From assembly GCA_027563935.2 (NCBI GenBank), contig CM050447.1, forward strand, positions 16,818,001-16,882,000: a stretch of 64,000 bases of DNA, read 5' to 3'. How positions within the stretch are numbered: position 1 is the stretch's first letter; each line of letters starts with the position of its first letter. Source of the DNA: Costus lasius. Lineage: Eukaryota; Streptophyta; Magnoliopsida; Zingiberales; Costaceae. Of this stretch, positions 51,622-61,419 are shown one piece after another. Made by a program: the position numbers and the translations under genes. The notes under the pieces are model-generated. The model made no database searches, was not told where the DNA came from, and saw nothing but the letters and a program-made list of their open reading frames with translations.

Positions 51622-54600
51622 CAAATGAGCATCCAGTGGAGGTGGATAGTTTCCAGTTATAGTATCTATCCAACTGAAGATCATATTATGATATCCATAA
51701 GGCTTATTTAACATGTTTTCTGCATACTCCCATGCTGCAGTAGTGTTGAATTTGGCTCGCATATCTGGATGCAGAGGAAGCAATGCAATATGGGCATTTG
51801 ATTCATCTTTTGTGAGCTCTAACTCCCACCATTTATCCCAAGGTAGAATAGCTATGACAGCTTCTCCCTGTAAGAGGCAACTGAGTTTTATAATTATTAC
51901 GCAACCGAAAAAAAAAACTACTATTATATGACTGGATAAGCTGAAAAATGGCTTTTTATTCTGCATAAATAAACATTAATAGAAGGAAAAATTCAGCAAG
52001 CGTATATATTTGAAAATGGAAATTAACAGTGGTAACAAGCATGCTATCGCAAGTTGATTCTTTTGAGATAAAAGAGAATCCATAAGCCACTATTAGCATT
52101 CTTGTATCAAGTAGAAACTAGAATTTCACGCCTTCACTGAAAATTTATCACGTTATAAATAGAAAGAAATTATTAGTTCCATTTTGGTGATTATGTACAT
52201 GCTAATGCTATACGTTTAAGAATCTCTTAGCTATATTTGAGCCAATCTAATGAAAAATGTCATCAAATTGCATGTTGCTCTTTCATATTGGATTAGTGCC
52301 AGCCTGCCAGGTATCAGTTGATGTTTCCTGTATCAGTAGTATCTTGCTATTCATGTTCGTGACCCAAGATTACCTAACTTATGTTGAAATCACAAGAATT
52401 TTAGATGCAAAATACTGAAAATGAAAGATGGACAATACTGACAATAAGTTGTTCAAAACATCCTTTGTTATTCATTTTTTGGGGAAAATCTTATTTATTT
52501 ATTTTCAAACCTACTACTATTGGCTATCAACAAAATAAACTTTATTTGACTATGCCTCACAAGAAGATGTGCCAACAAAAGAACACTTGTTATTGCACAT
52601 TAAAACAAGTAGACATAAATACAAGGTTTTATTATCAATCATTAAGGTTCTTGATAGTCTCTGGCACCTGTTCACTGAATACATTTATGGATGATATAAT
52701 GTTCTTATTGTTCCATTACTAAAACTCTCTACACAGAGCACAAATAGAATGGATTTGGATGGATTTACATAATGAACATCCAGAATCCATCACACTGTCT
52801 TTGCTATGATCAATCAGTTTCGTCTCAAGTTCAAATTAAAAGATGGAGAAAGGCACTAGTATATTGTCTTTTGAACATCTTTAAACACAAAAGAGTATGA
52901 TACTATTACAAGTGCTTTGTATGAAGGTGATACCGTGATAGCCATAATATCACACTGTCCAATTCTATTTCAAAACATTTAGTCAGCTTAACATCAAAAC
53001 ATTGAAGGACATTATGTGAAAGATTATTACAAAAAAAAAGCATGGGAACTGATGTAATAAAAGATCAAGATATCAAATTTAACCTTCTCGTTGCCATGAC
53101 ACCCATAGACTTCCTTCGGAATCCTTTAAGAAAACTGCAGAATGGCCCGCATAAGACCCAGTGACCCACTTCTCTAATGTTTCAAAGCCACCCCAGCGCC
53201 CACGAATTTTTGATATAGCCAACAAGTCCCCTGAGTGAACATCGTCAATACTGATGTTTGAAATCCATGGTTGTGGACGTTCCTCAAATGTAGCCCCCAT
53301 ATGTTTTTTGAGGAAAGCAAGATTTGAACTTTCACCCCATCCAGTATTCGTAAATAATGGAAAAACATCCCATAGAGCCCGTAGAGTTCCAACCATTCCA
53401 GATTGCATTAGGAAAATTGACACTCCATTATTCTTTACCTAATTTCCCAAGTAATAGCAAAAAAAATTGATTTGGTGGGATCAGGTGATAAAGCTTCTTA
53501 TGGAGTGTGTAGCATGTGCAATGTTAAAAGACAAGGAAATTACTTACATATTCATATTCAGCTTCCCCCTCCCACTCATGAAAATCATAAGTATGTTCTC
53601 GTGATCGAAAGTAGTTATCCCATGTTACACGGTATGGAGTGGCAAAGACATAAAGGCATTACCCAACATAAATGGAGTCAGGTGAAGAGAAAGGAGTAGT
53701 GGATCTTTACTCAAGTTACATATACAAGAAATCAAGTTAATATACATCATGATATTAAGTTTGTGAATGCTTTCTAATATGACATTTTTTTTTTTTTGCC
53801 AAAGGCAAGAAAGAGATTTCTATAGACCAAAAAGAATGATTACAGTTTATGTACAATCGCTCATACTTTTCCTTACTCCCAAGATCCTAAAAAATTTGGC
53901 AGAATTTCCTCTAATATGACGTCTTAAGAATAAGATTGTATACACACAGCCTCCTGGCCTTCACATTGGCAGAGGCATGTACTATGATTGCCAGATTCTG
54001 CTATCACACTACTTGATCTTGAAGTAGAAAGAAACGAGTTAGTCCTACCTAACACCAAAACTCCCCATCTCAATTAAACACCCGAAATGTGTAAGAAGAA
54101 ATTCACTACAAGGAAAAAGGAAGATTACCACATGAAATGGGTACCAAAAGAGCCTTGTACATCAATATGGCGACATCAGCATTAAAGTACTAATAAATCC
54201 CTGACTAGGCAGAACAAACGAACTTTCCAATCAGCACCATAAGATAATTCTGTGGAGCAATGCTGCCTAACAAACTCTCCATTGAACAGTTTTACGAAAA
54301 GGTTAAGAGTAGAAGACTCAAATAGCCAAAAACAATCTGTCCTTCACCAATTTACCCATCCTAAAACCATATCCCGTCTATCTACACTATGATTAAAACC
54401 CAATTCGAAGGGGAAAAGAATGAGAAGAAGGAAACGAAGTGGACGAAAAATTCCCCAAAACCTTGACATGGAGAGTGCCTCCTCCGAATCGGGACCGACT
54501 GCTGTTATGGAACTCCACCCACGCGGTGTTGTTGTAAAAGCAGGCGCCTTTCCACTCGAGGTGGCCCTCGGAGGCGGAGGCGGCGCCGACGAAGGTGGGG

Positions 54601-54815
54601 AGGAGGTCGACGGCGCTGCGGAGGGAAACGAGGAGGGGCAACGCCGCCTTTCGTGGGAGGAGGGGTAGCAAATCCATGGAGCGGAAGGGCGCTTTCCAAG
54701 AAAGCCGCGCATTGCCCCGTTCGGTAAGAAGAAAGGCGGAGTAGAGGAGAGCGGAAGCGATCAGGACGAGACAGAGGGGCAAAGAGAAGCGCTTGAGAAC
54801 AATGTGTGGCTTCAT
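51622..54815 (-). pseudogene. 5' exon cluster (exons 1-4) of the large gene
   Basis: Exon 1 (118 codons) begins at the ATG at 54815: a basic start, one membrane segment (residues ~9-30, LPLCLVLIASALLYSAFLL), then GHLEWKGACFYNNTAWVEFHN. Exon 2 is only partly intact (see the whole-gene entry). Exon 3 is 355 bases and ends in phase 1, but exon 4 starts with GGAGAAGCT, which needs phase 0; ACAG|GGAGAAG with one G fewer would fit. Exon 4 is a clean 82 codons. Introns here are ordinary in size (0.1-1.2 kb), unlike the next one (51621-37907). Confidence 0.75.
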
Positions 54816-54856
54816 GGTTTTCGACAACAGGGAAAAGAAAAAGTTCAAGAACAATC

Positions 54857-54869
54857 GTGTATTTATATA
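54857..54869 (-). promoter_or_regulatory. TATA box of the large gene
   Basis: Minus-strand TATATAAATA about 45 bases before the start codon, implying a very short 5' UTR. Confidence 0.5.
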
Positions 54870-55367
54870 AGATTATAGTGTAACGTCGACTGATTACTTG
54901 AGGCGTCAGTTGACTGGATTCTCATGTGAAGAACTCACAAGCGAGACTGGGAGTGAACTGATCCAAATATCAAGAACATTACCGAATAAGTTTCTGTGAT
55001 CCAAATATTACTCCTCAGCATTCAATTGGGCTAGAATTGGCTCTCGTGCATGTCATTGATCCTGTTGATTTATAAATATGCAGCGGTGATGTATGTTTCC
55101 AGCGAATCTAACAGCTCAAAAGTGAATATTTTCCCAAACCAAACCAGGAGATCAAGAGTCTAATGATTATCAAAGAATGAATACATGGGCAATAAGGAAA
55201 TTACAATGATATGGAGAGTTGCACCACCATACGATGTGTGGCTTTTGTTGTGGAACTCCATCCATGCCTGGTTCTCGTAGAAACAAGCTCCATTCACTGG
55301 AGCGGCACGTCGGAGGAAGAATTCGCCATCCCGACGAAGATGGAAGGATGTCCACAACATTGCCTAG

Positions 55368-56572
55368 TGTTAGGCGCCAGTTCAACCGGTTCGGCCCAAT
55401 GCCCAATGGGCCACGTGCAAACCCAAGCCCACACAAGAAATTGAGCACAGTGCTCGATTTGGCGAACAACGGCCGCTGGATCGGGTCAAACAGGGGCGTT
55501 GACCCCGTATCACGCGAGAGACACGAGAGCTCGTCTCCCTCGCGAAATTCGGGCGCGGCGAAGACGACGTCGTCGCCGAGCGAAGCGGACGCGGACGAAT
55601 CGAGCTCGGACGCGGCTACAGCGAGGAGGTCGGTGAGATTCTCGGACGAGCGACGCAGTCGCTAGGAGGCGGCGGCTTCCATCAATAAAAGGAAGAAGCA
55701 GCGAGCGATGGAGGAGGAGGGGGCGCAACTCCACCGTCAGGGAGCTTCATCGGGACTGAGAGTTTCAAAAGAGATCTGTAACCGGGATCAGCGGATCACC
55801 GGCGAGGGAGGGGAGTGGGATACCGGTCGGCGGCGGGGGTCGTCGGCTCCGAGTAGCTTGTAACCAGGATTTGGCGTAAGAATAAGAGATTCTTTCTTCC
55901 ACGCATTCCCTTCCCTGTTTCTGGTGTGAGGCGATATTTCCGGACCCCTCCGGCAGTAGGCGACCGTCAACGGCGAGGAGCGGAGGTGAGGTACAGGCGG
56001 TACCCTCCCAGCACGCTTCTCCGGCGACACACGGGTGCACGAATGAACGCAGCGGCTGCGTTCGACTAGAGGAAGACGACGACGCGGTAACGAATCGAAC
56101 GGCGTTCGATTCGAGGCAAAAGTCAACACCTAAGGCTGTCAACAAAATCGATTTGGCGAAATCGATTTCGGCTGACGCAAGCAGACGTCAGCGGGCGGAA
56201 GTCAAAATTGGCAGCGTGATTTCAAATTCGCGAGCGGCGAACAAAATCGGAGGGTGACGTCAGCAGTCGATCGGCTGACGTAAGCAAGATCGAAACTCGG
56301 CAGCGGCGATTGAATTTTGACTTTGGTCAAAATTCGTTTGAAGGTAAAATTTGGGATTTTCGGTAATTCTGATTTAGGGTTTGATTTTTCCTAATCTAGG
56401 GTTAGGGTTTCTCGGAGTGAACTATAATTTGGGGATAAAATTTAATCGGAGAGTTAGGGTTTTCGATTTGGGGCCGGAAACCCTAGAAAGAGTTGCGTTC
56501 CGGTGTTCCGCCGAATAGTCCTGAGACAGTGGTTAAGGGCTGTTTTCAGGCCGATCAGACCAGGGCGTGACA
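55368..56572 (+). repeat. 5' LTR of element B
   Basis: TGTTAGGCGCCAG...AGGGCGTGACA. It contains several TGACGTCA-like sites between 56170 and 56290. Confidence 0.9.
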
Positions 56573-57999
56573 ACAGGTATCAGAGGGGGCAAACGTGTTA
56601 CAGCAAACACGGCACCTTCAACTTCACCCTCGAAAGTGAAGAAAGGTTTGAAGTTCCAGAAAATCACCCATACTGCTAGAGGAACGTCAGAGGACGCCTG
56701 GCCCAAGCAGGATAAAGGAAAAGCCAAGGAGACGGCTGAACCTGAGGAGATGGTGAACCAGGGTGATCGCATCGCTTAGATCGAGCAGGTGCTCGGTCTG
56801 GCCAGTGGTGGAGGCAATGGGATGATTCCACAGGTGGAAAGCCTTTAGAAGACAGTGGAGGATCAGGAATTGCTGATCGAACAGCAGAGGTTGCAGATCG
56901 AGCAACAGAGGTTGCAGATCAAGGTCATGCAACAGACCGTGGAGGGTCTGATCCATCTGCCAGGGGCGATGGCTCGCATGAAGGAAGACATGCACGCAGA
57001 AGTTAGGGTACTGCGTTTAGCCCTAACGCAAGTATCGCAATCAGCAGCGGCACCGGTGGAGTAGGAGGCTCCCAAACCGAGGATGCGCGTGCCTGACCCA
57101 GCGACGTTCAGGGGGGGGGGGGCTCGATCGTCCAGAGAGGTCGAAAACTTTATCTGGGATATGGAGCAATTGTTTTCAGCTAACCATATTTCTGTAGGAG
57201 ATCGGGTGCAAGTGTGCATCGCCTATCTCACAGGCGACGCGAAACTTTGGTGGCGAACCAAAGTCGGCTCTACATCAGGGACTACCAGCTGGAGTTGGGA
57301 AACTTTTCGTGAGGAACTGCGGCGGCAGTTTCTTCCCGGAAACTTGGCGGATCAGGCGCGTGGCAAACTGGATCGGCTGAGGCATACAGGCTCGATCCAG
57401 GAGTACGTCAGGGCTTTCTCCACTTTGATGCTGGAGCTTCCAGGCATGACAGAGGACGATAGGAGGTATTTCTTCCTCCGGGGCCTTCAGCCATGGGCAG
57501 AAACTGAGGTCCGACGTCACGAGCCGGTTGACTGGAGGGCGGCTGCGGCGGTGGCCGAATCTCTGGTGGATAACAGAAGTTTCAAACCAGCACCACCAAA
57601 GAAATCCAAAACACCACCAAAGCGCAGTTCTCAGCGCGGCTCCGCACGGACACCGCCGAGAGCTAGAGTTCCAGAGAGAAGTAGACCCTTTCACCGGCAG
57701 AACAAGGGTTCACCGGGACGACGAGAGCAAAAGCCACAAGGTTGTTTTTGGTGCGGCGGTCCTCACTGGGTAAAGGATTGCCCCAGCAAGCAAAAGCTCA
57801 TGGTAATAGCGGCGCAGGATTCAACCGAGGGGGCTGAAGAAACCGAACAACCGCGGATTGGATCACTGCAGGTAGTTCCACACACTGCCACGGGAGCGCA
57901 GCAGTGTCGGATCGAGGCTTTGAGGATCGGAGCAATAGTTGCCCAAGATCCGCCCATGACAGACATCGAGGACGATGTCCAAATTGGGCGGGGGAGAAT
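56573..57999 (+). pseudogene. Gypsy-type Gag of element B, interrupted
   Basis: The reading continues from about 56580 to the LTR in one frame apart from three TAG stops: 56777-56779, one in VESL-stop-KTVED (near 56848) and 57062-57064. The rest holds a coiled-coil stretch with IEQQRLQIEQQRLQI, the gag core (REVENFIWDMEQLF, GDAKLWWRTK, EELRRQFLPGN) and the knuckle CFWCGGPHWVKDC (C-x2-C-x3-H-x4-C). The open part from 57083 runs into the 3' LTR and stops at 58297. It ends near the PRIGSLQVV motif that in complete Gypsy elements leads into protease. No start codon is recognised. Confidence 0.85.
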
Positions 58000-59187
58000 T
58001 GTTAGGCCCCGGTTCAACCGGTTCGGCCCAATGCCCAATGGGCCACGTGCAAGCCCAAGCCCACATAAGAAATCGAGCACAGCGCTCGATTTGGCGAACA
58101 ACGGCCGTTGGATCGGGTCAAACAGGGGCGTTGACCCCGTATCACGCGAGAGACGCGAGAGCTCGTCTCCCTCGCGAAATTCGGGCGCGGCAAAGACGGC
58201 GTCGTCGCCGAGCGAAGCGGACGCGGACGAATCGAGCTCGGAGGCGGCTACAGCGAGGAGGTCGGCGAGATTCTCGGACGAGCGACGCAGTCGCTAGGAG
58301 GCGCGGCTTCCATCAATAAAAGGAAGAAGCAGCGAGCGATGGAGGAGGAGGGGGTGCAACTCCACCATCAGGGAGCTTCATCGGGACTAAGAGTTTCAAA
58401 AGAGATCTGTAACCGGGATCAGCGGATCAGCGGCGAGGGAGGGGAGTGGGATACCGGTCGGCGGCGGGGGTCGTCGGCTCCGAGTAGCTTGTAACCAGGA
58501 TTTGGCGTAAGAATAAGAGATTCTTCCTTCCACGCATTCCCTTCCCTGTTTCTGGTGTGAGGCGATATTTCCGGACCCCTTCGGTAGTAGGCGACCGTCG
58601 ACGGCGACGAGTGGAGGTTAGGTACAGGCGGTACCCTCCCAGCACGCTTCTCCGGCGACACACGGGTGCACGAACGAACGCAGCGGCTGCTTCGACTCGA
58701 GGAAGACGACGACGCGGTAACGAATCGAACGGCGTTCGATTCGAGGCAAAAGTCAACACCTAAGGCGGTCAACGAAATCGATTTCTGCTACGCAAGCAGA
58801 CGTCAGCGGGCGGAAGTCAAAATTGGCAGCGTGATTTCGAATTCGCGAGCGGCGAACGAAATCGAAGGGTGACGTCAGTAGTCGAGCGGCTGACGTAAGC
58901 AAGATCAAAACTCGGCAGCGGCGATTGAATTTTGACTTTGGTCAAAATTCGTTTGAAGGTAAAATTTGGGATTTTCGGTAATTCTGATTTAGGGTTTGAT
59001 TTTTCCTAATATAGGGTTAGGGTTTCTCGGAGTGAACTGTAATTTGAAGATAAAATTTAATCGGAGAGTTAGGGTTTTCGATTTGGGGCCGGAAACCCTA
59101 GAGAGAGTTGCGTTCCGGTGTTCCACCGGATAGTCCTGAGACAGCGGTTAAGGGCTATTTTCAGGCCGATCCGACCGGGGCATGACA
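58000..59187 (+). repeat. 3' LTR of element B
   Basis: TGTTAGGCCCCGG...GGGGCATGACA. It differs from the 5' LTR by many substitutions and small gaps. Confidence 0.9.
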
Positions 59188-59231
59188 CCTAAGGATCGAA
59201 GGATCCTTATGCCCCATCCCCATCATTTGGC

Positions 59232-60981
59232 TTCAGAAGCACAGATAGAAAGAGCAGCGGGAAACTTGGGAGTAGAGCATAATCTGAGCAGATTCTGGAA
59301 TATTTTTTCAGGAGGAACAGAATCTTGTGTCCATTCAAGAAAATAACTCAAGTTAAATGAATAAGTTGGAGCAACGTCACAGGATAATATATTCGGTCAA
59401 CCAATTATCATGATTCTGACATATCTAAATATAGCTTTATTGTCAACCAATTATCCATAAAGTTTAACTATAGCAAAGTATATCTACGTATAATCTTAAA
59501 ATTATCCAAAAAAAGAAAATATAATTGGCTGACTTATTTGCTTCTAGATTGCCCACATAAATGGATAAGGCGTGCACGGTTAAAAAGTATGAGGTGGGAT
59601 GTTCTAAGAAATCCATAGCGTGTAGCGATGACCTTTGACGTTGTTGTAATTGAATAAATTATGCAAATGCGTATATTAATTACATTATTAGGGAGTAATT
59701 AAATCCATCTACTAAATTACGACATTGACAAACATAGCTTTGAGACATTTTGTCTTTGTGATTGAGTATAGTACTATTCCGTTTATATGGATTTGTAAAT
59801 ATCAGAGTCGCACTAGTTTCTTCTTTTACAATTCCAACATCTCTCTTCACATTGAACAAGGCAGAAGAATCCAAGCGTGGGATACAAAGGATTATGATTA
59901 ATTTCACCCTTTTTTTAAGTTATGCCAATTTTTAATATGCAATTAGAGGTTTGAAAGTCATCGTTTGACTTTGATCTCTCAACGTATTCTCTTAAGCATT
60001 TGTTCTATTCAGCACTCTACTATTACTAAATGACTAAATACCCCCATTTTAATATATAAGAATATATATAAATAAGTTCTAACTTAACCCAACCCCTCAT
60101 AGTACAAGATTAGGCCTTCTGAGTGGTTAGGACAAATCTAATAGGCTAGGTAGTAATTATGAGTTTCCACTATGTTTTCATAAGGAGAGGAGATATCTTA
60201 GTCTTAATGAATCTTTCCCTCAAAATGCAATGTGACATATCTAAGCAACACGAGTTTCATAGATCTATCCTAGTTCTTCTATAAAAAAAGGTAAAGATAG
60301 AGGGGGGTATGGAGAAAAGAGGTTTGTATTATAATGTAATGAGGGTTGTCTCCTTCAAAGTTAACTCAAGGGGATAAGTTTTCGCTATTGGAGTATGTTA
60401 ATGATCTTACGATAGAAGGGATGAACATATTTTGTTATTATTGTTGTTTGTAACATAAACAAATTAAGGAATAAAGATAGATTTTAATATCAAACTATAA
60501 GGTCCTTACTAATTAAATCACATATTTTATTAAGTTAAAAAATCAACTTAATCTAAAGAATAAAATAAAGTTACTTCAAAATGAATTTCGCATAGAATTT
60601 TCTACTATGTGAAGGCTCTAATGAGAGAATTCTAACTAGAGGGGCTTGACTGGTTGATTGGTTGGGCCAAGCTGAACCATCATCAGTCGACTAAGTTCTG
60701 ATCAATCGGTTGGCCGACCAACCCGGCGGTGCCAACAAGAAATCTATACGTGGATTCATATTGCCAGCGTGCGCCGCCGTATGAATCCACAGATTATATT
60801 AATACAGAAAAAAAAAATCCATGCAAGCAATCAATTATTCATATATTATATTATGTACATAATCTAACCCACAATCCATTGAATTAAAAAGATGGACGTA
60901 GTGCAGATAAGAATATACGCGTTGGTACATATACATATGCAAGAACTAGCCTCAGCTAAGTGAACAGAATTTATTAATATT
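59232..60981. other. Intergenic DNA
   Basis: AT-rich. No gene or repeat recognised. Confidence 0.5.
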
Positions 60982-61344
60982 TCACTCAGGCAACTCAGGA
61001 ATGCTGTGCAGCCGGGGCCTCCAGTGCCGGTCCTCCTGCTCATGGAGCTTCCCCGACTTAGCGGAGCTTACCAGATCAGAAACAAGTAGTCGCAGCTGAT
61101 CTTTACTGCCGTCGTCGTCGTCTGCCGGTCGACGCAACAGCTCCTCCAATTGCTTCTTGCTGATCCTAATCTTGATCTCGCTCGAACCAGCTCCCGCCAT
61201 AGTATCCGCCAGGAACTGCCTGCAGTATTCATCCTCCTGCTGCTCGCCATGGTGGCCGGAGCTCTCCTGCTCCAAGGCCATCCAGAAGCCGTCGTCCTCA
61301 ACACTTGCGATCGCGGGCCTCTGCGCTCGGACGCAATTCCCCAT
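60982..61344 (-). CDS. Small MGNC-type acylated plant protein, 120 aa
   Basis: The frame starts MGNCVRAQ: glycine 2 with this context is a myristoylation signal, and cysteine 4 a likely palmitoylation site, so plasma-membrane anchoring is predicted. Residues 56-71 (EIKIRISKKQLEELLR) match a short motif seen in a family of small plant proteins with MGNC starts that I cannot name more precisely. The rest is acidic and then proline-rich (RPRLHSIPELPE). Single exon. The ATG at 61344 is the first in frame and lies 67 bases from a TATA box. Overlapping plus-strand frames here are shadows. Function unknown; a membrane-linked stress or signalling role is only a guess. Confidence 0.8.
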   Translation of the reverse strand: MGNCVRAQRPAIASVEDDGFWMALEQESSGHHGEQQEDEYCRQFLADTMAGAGSSEIKIRISKKQLEELLRRPADDDDGSKDQLRLLVSDLVSSAKSGKLHEQEDRHWRPRLHSIPELPE

Positions 61345-61410
61345 CTGTAATTTCTTATTGCCTTCTTTGGTGTAAGATTTGGAGAAGAAGCAAAGACCAC
61401 ATGAGGCCTC

Positions 61411-61418
61411 TATTTATA
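61411..61418 (-). promoter_or_regulatory. TATA box of the MGNC gene
   Basis: Minus-strand TATAAATA, suitably placed for a short leader. Confidence 0.6.
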
Positions 61419-61419
61419 G

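Larger units (their letters stand above)
36866..54815 (-). pseudogene. Large membrane-anchored plant gene, probably decayed, TE-filled intron
   Basis: Seven dispersed segments form one plant protein of ~470 residues. Exons (minus): 54815-54462 (N-terminal membrane anchor, GACFYNNTAWVEFHN), ~53658-53548 (LYVFATPYRVTW), 53438-53084 (GVSIFLMQSG, TNTGWGES, SYAGHSAVFL), 51867-51622 (ILPWDKWWEL, KPYGYHNMIFSWIDT), 37906-37814 (NLWNEALNKRLGTQ), 37443-37243 (DDWLYTDGKSTSCVAF), 37082-36866 (GRYRMELPGYN). All junctions except the exon 2 start have GT-AG. Lesions: exon 2 lacks an acceptor and has an upstream in-frame TAA with an apparent deletion; exons 3 and 4 join one base out of frame; a one-base excess in exon 7 causes a stop after 12 codons. 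His in GHSA followed much later by Cys in STSC suggests a permuted papain-like (YiiX/LRAT-type) fold; this is inference. The two one-base changes are in homopolymers and could be sequencing errors. Confidence 0.75.
55363..59192 (+). mobile_element. Gag-only LTR element B (TR-GAG type)
   Basis: LTRs 55368-56572 (1205 bp) and 58000-59187 (1188 bp) flank a broken gag and a polypurine tract (GGGCGGGGGAGAAT). Flanks CCTAG (55363-55367) and CCTAA (59188-59192) differ by one base, consistent with a 5-bp target duplication. A primer-site-like GGTATCAGAG follows the 5' LTR at 56577. No pol genes. It sits within the tandem exon copy. Confidence 0.9.
55205..59231 (-). pseudogene. Partial tandem copy of exon 1 of the large gene, split by element B
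   Basis: 55367-55205 on the minus strand encodes NVVDILPSSSG and, in another frame, NGACFYENQAWMEFHNKSH and YGGATLHI. These match exon 1 of the neighbour (AVDLLPTFVG, KGACFYNNTAWVEFHN, GGGTLHVK). It ends at the same splice position (ATT|GTAATT). A frameshift lies between SSEW and NGACF. When element B and one duplication are removed, the frame continues into 59193-59231 (ILRSLGNVVDILP). Further upstream a TGA interrupts it. No other exons are seen, so this is a dead fragment. Confidence 0.75.

Noticed and set aside
54857..54866. Upstream in-frame start for the large gene at 54854
   Set aside because: The codon there is TTG, not ATG, and it overlaps the TATA region; the first ATG is at 54815.
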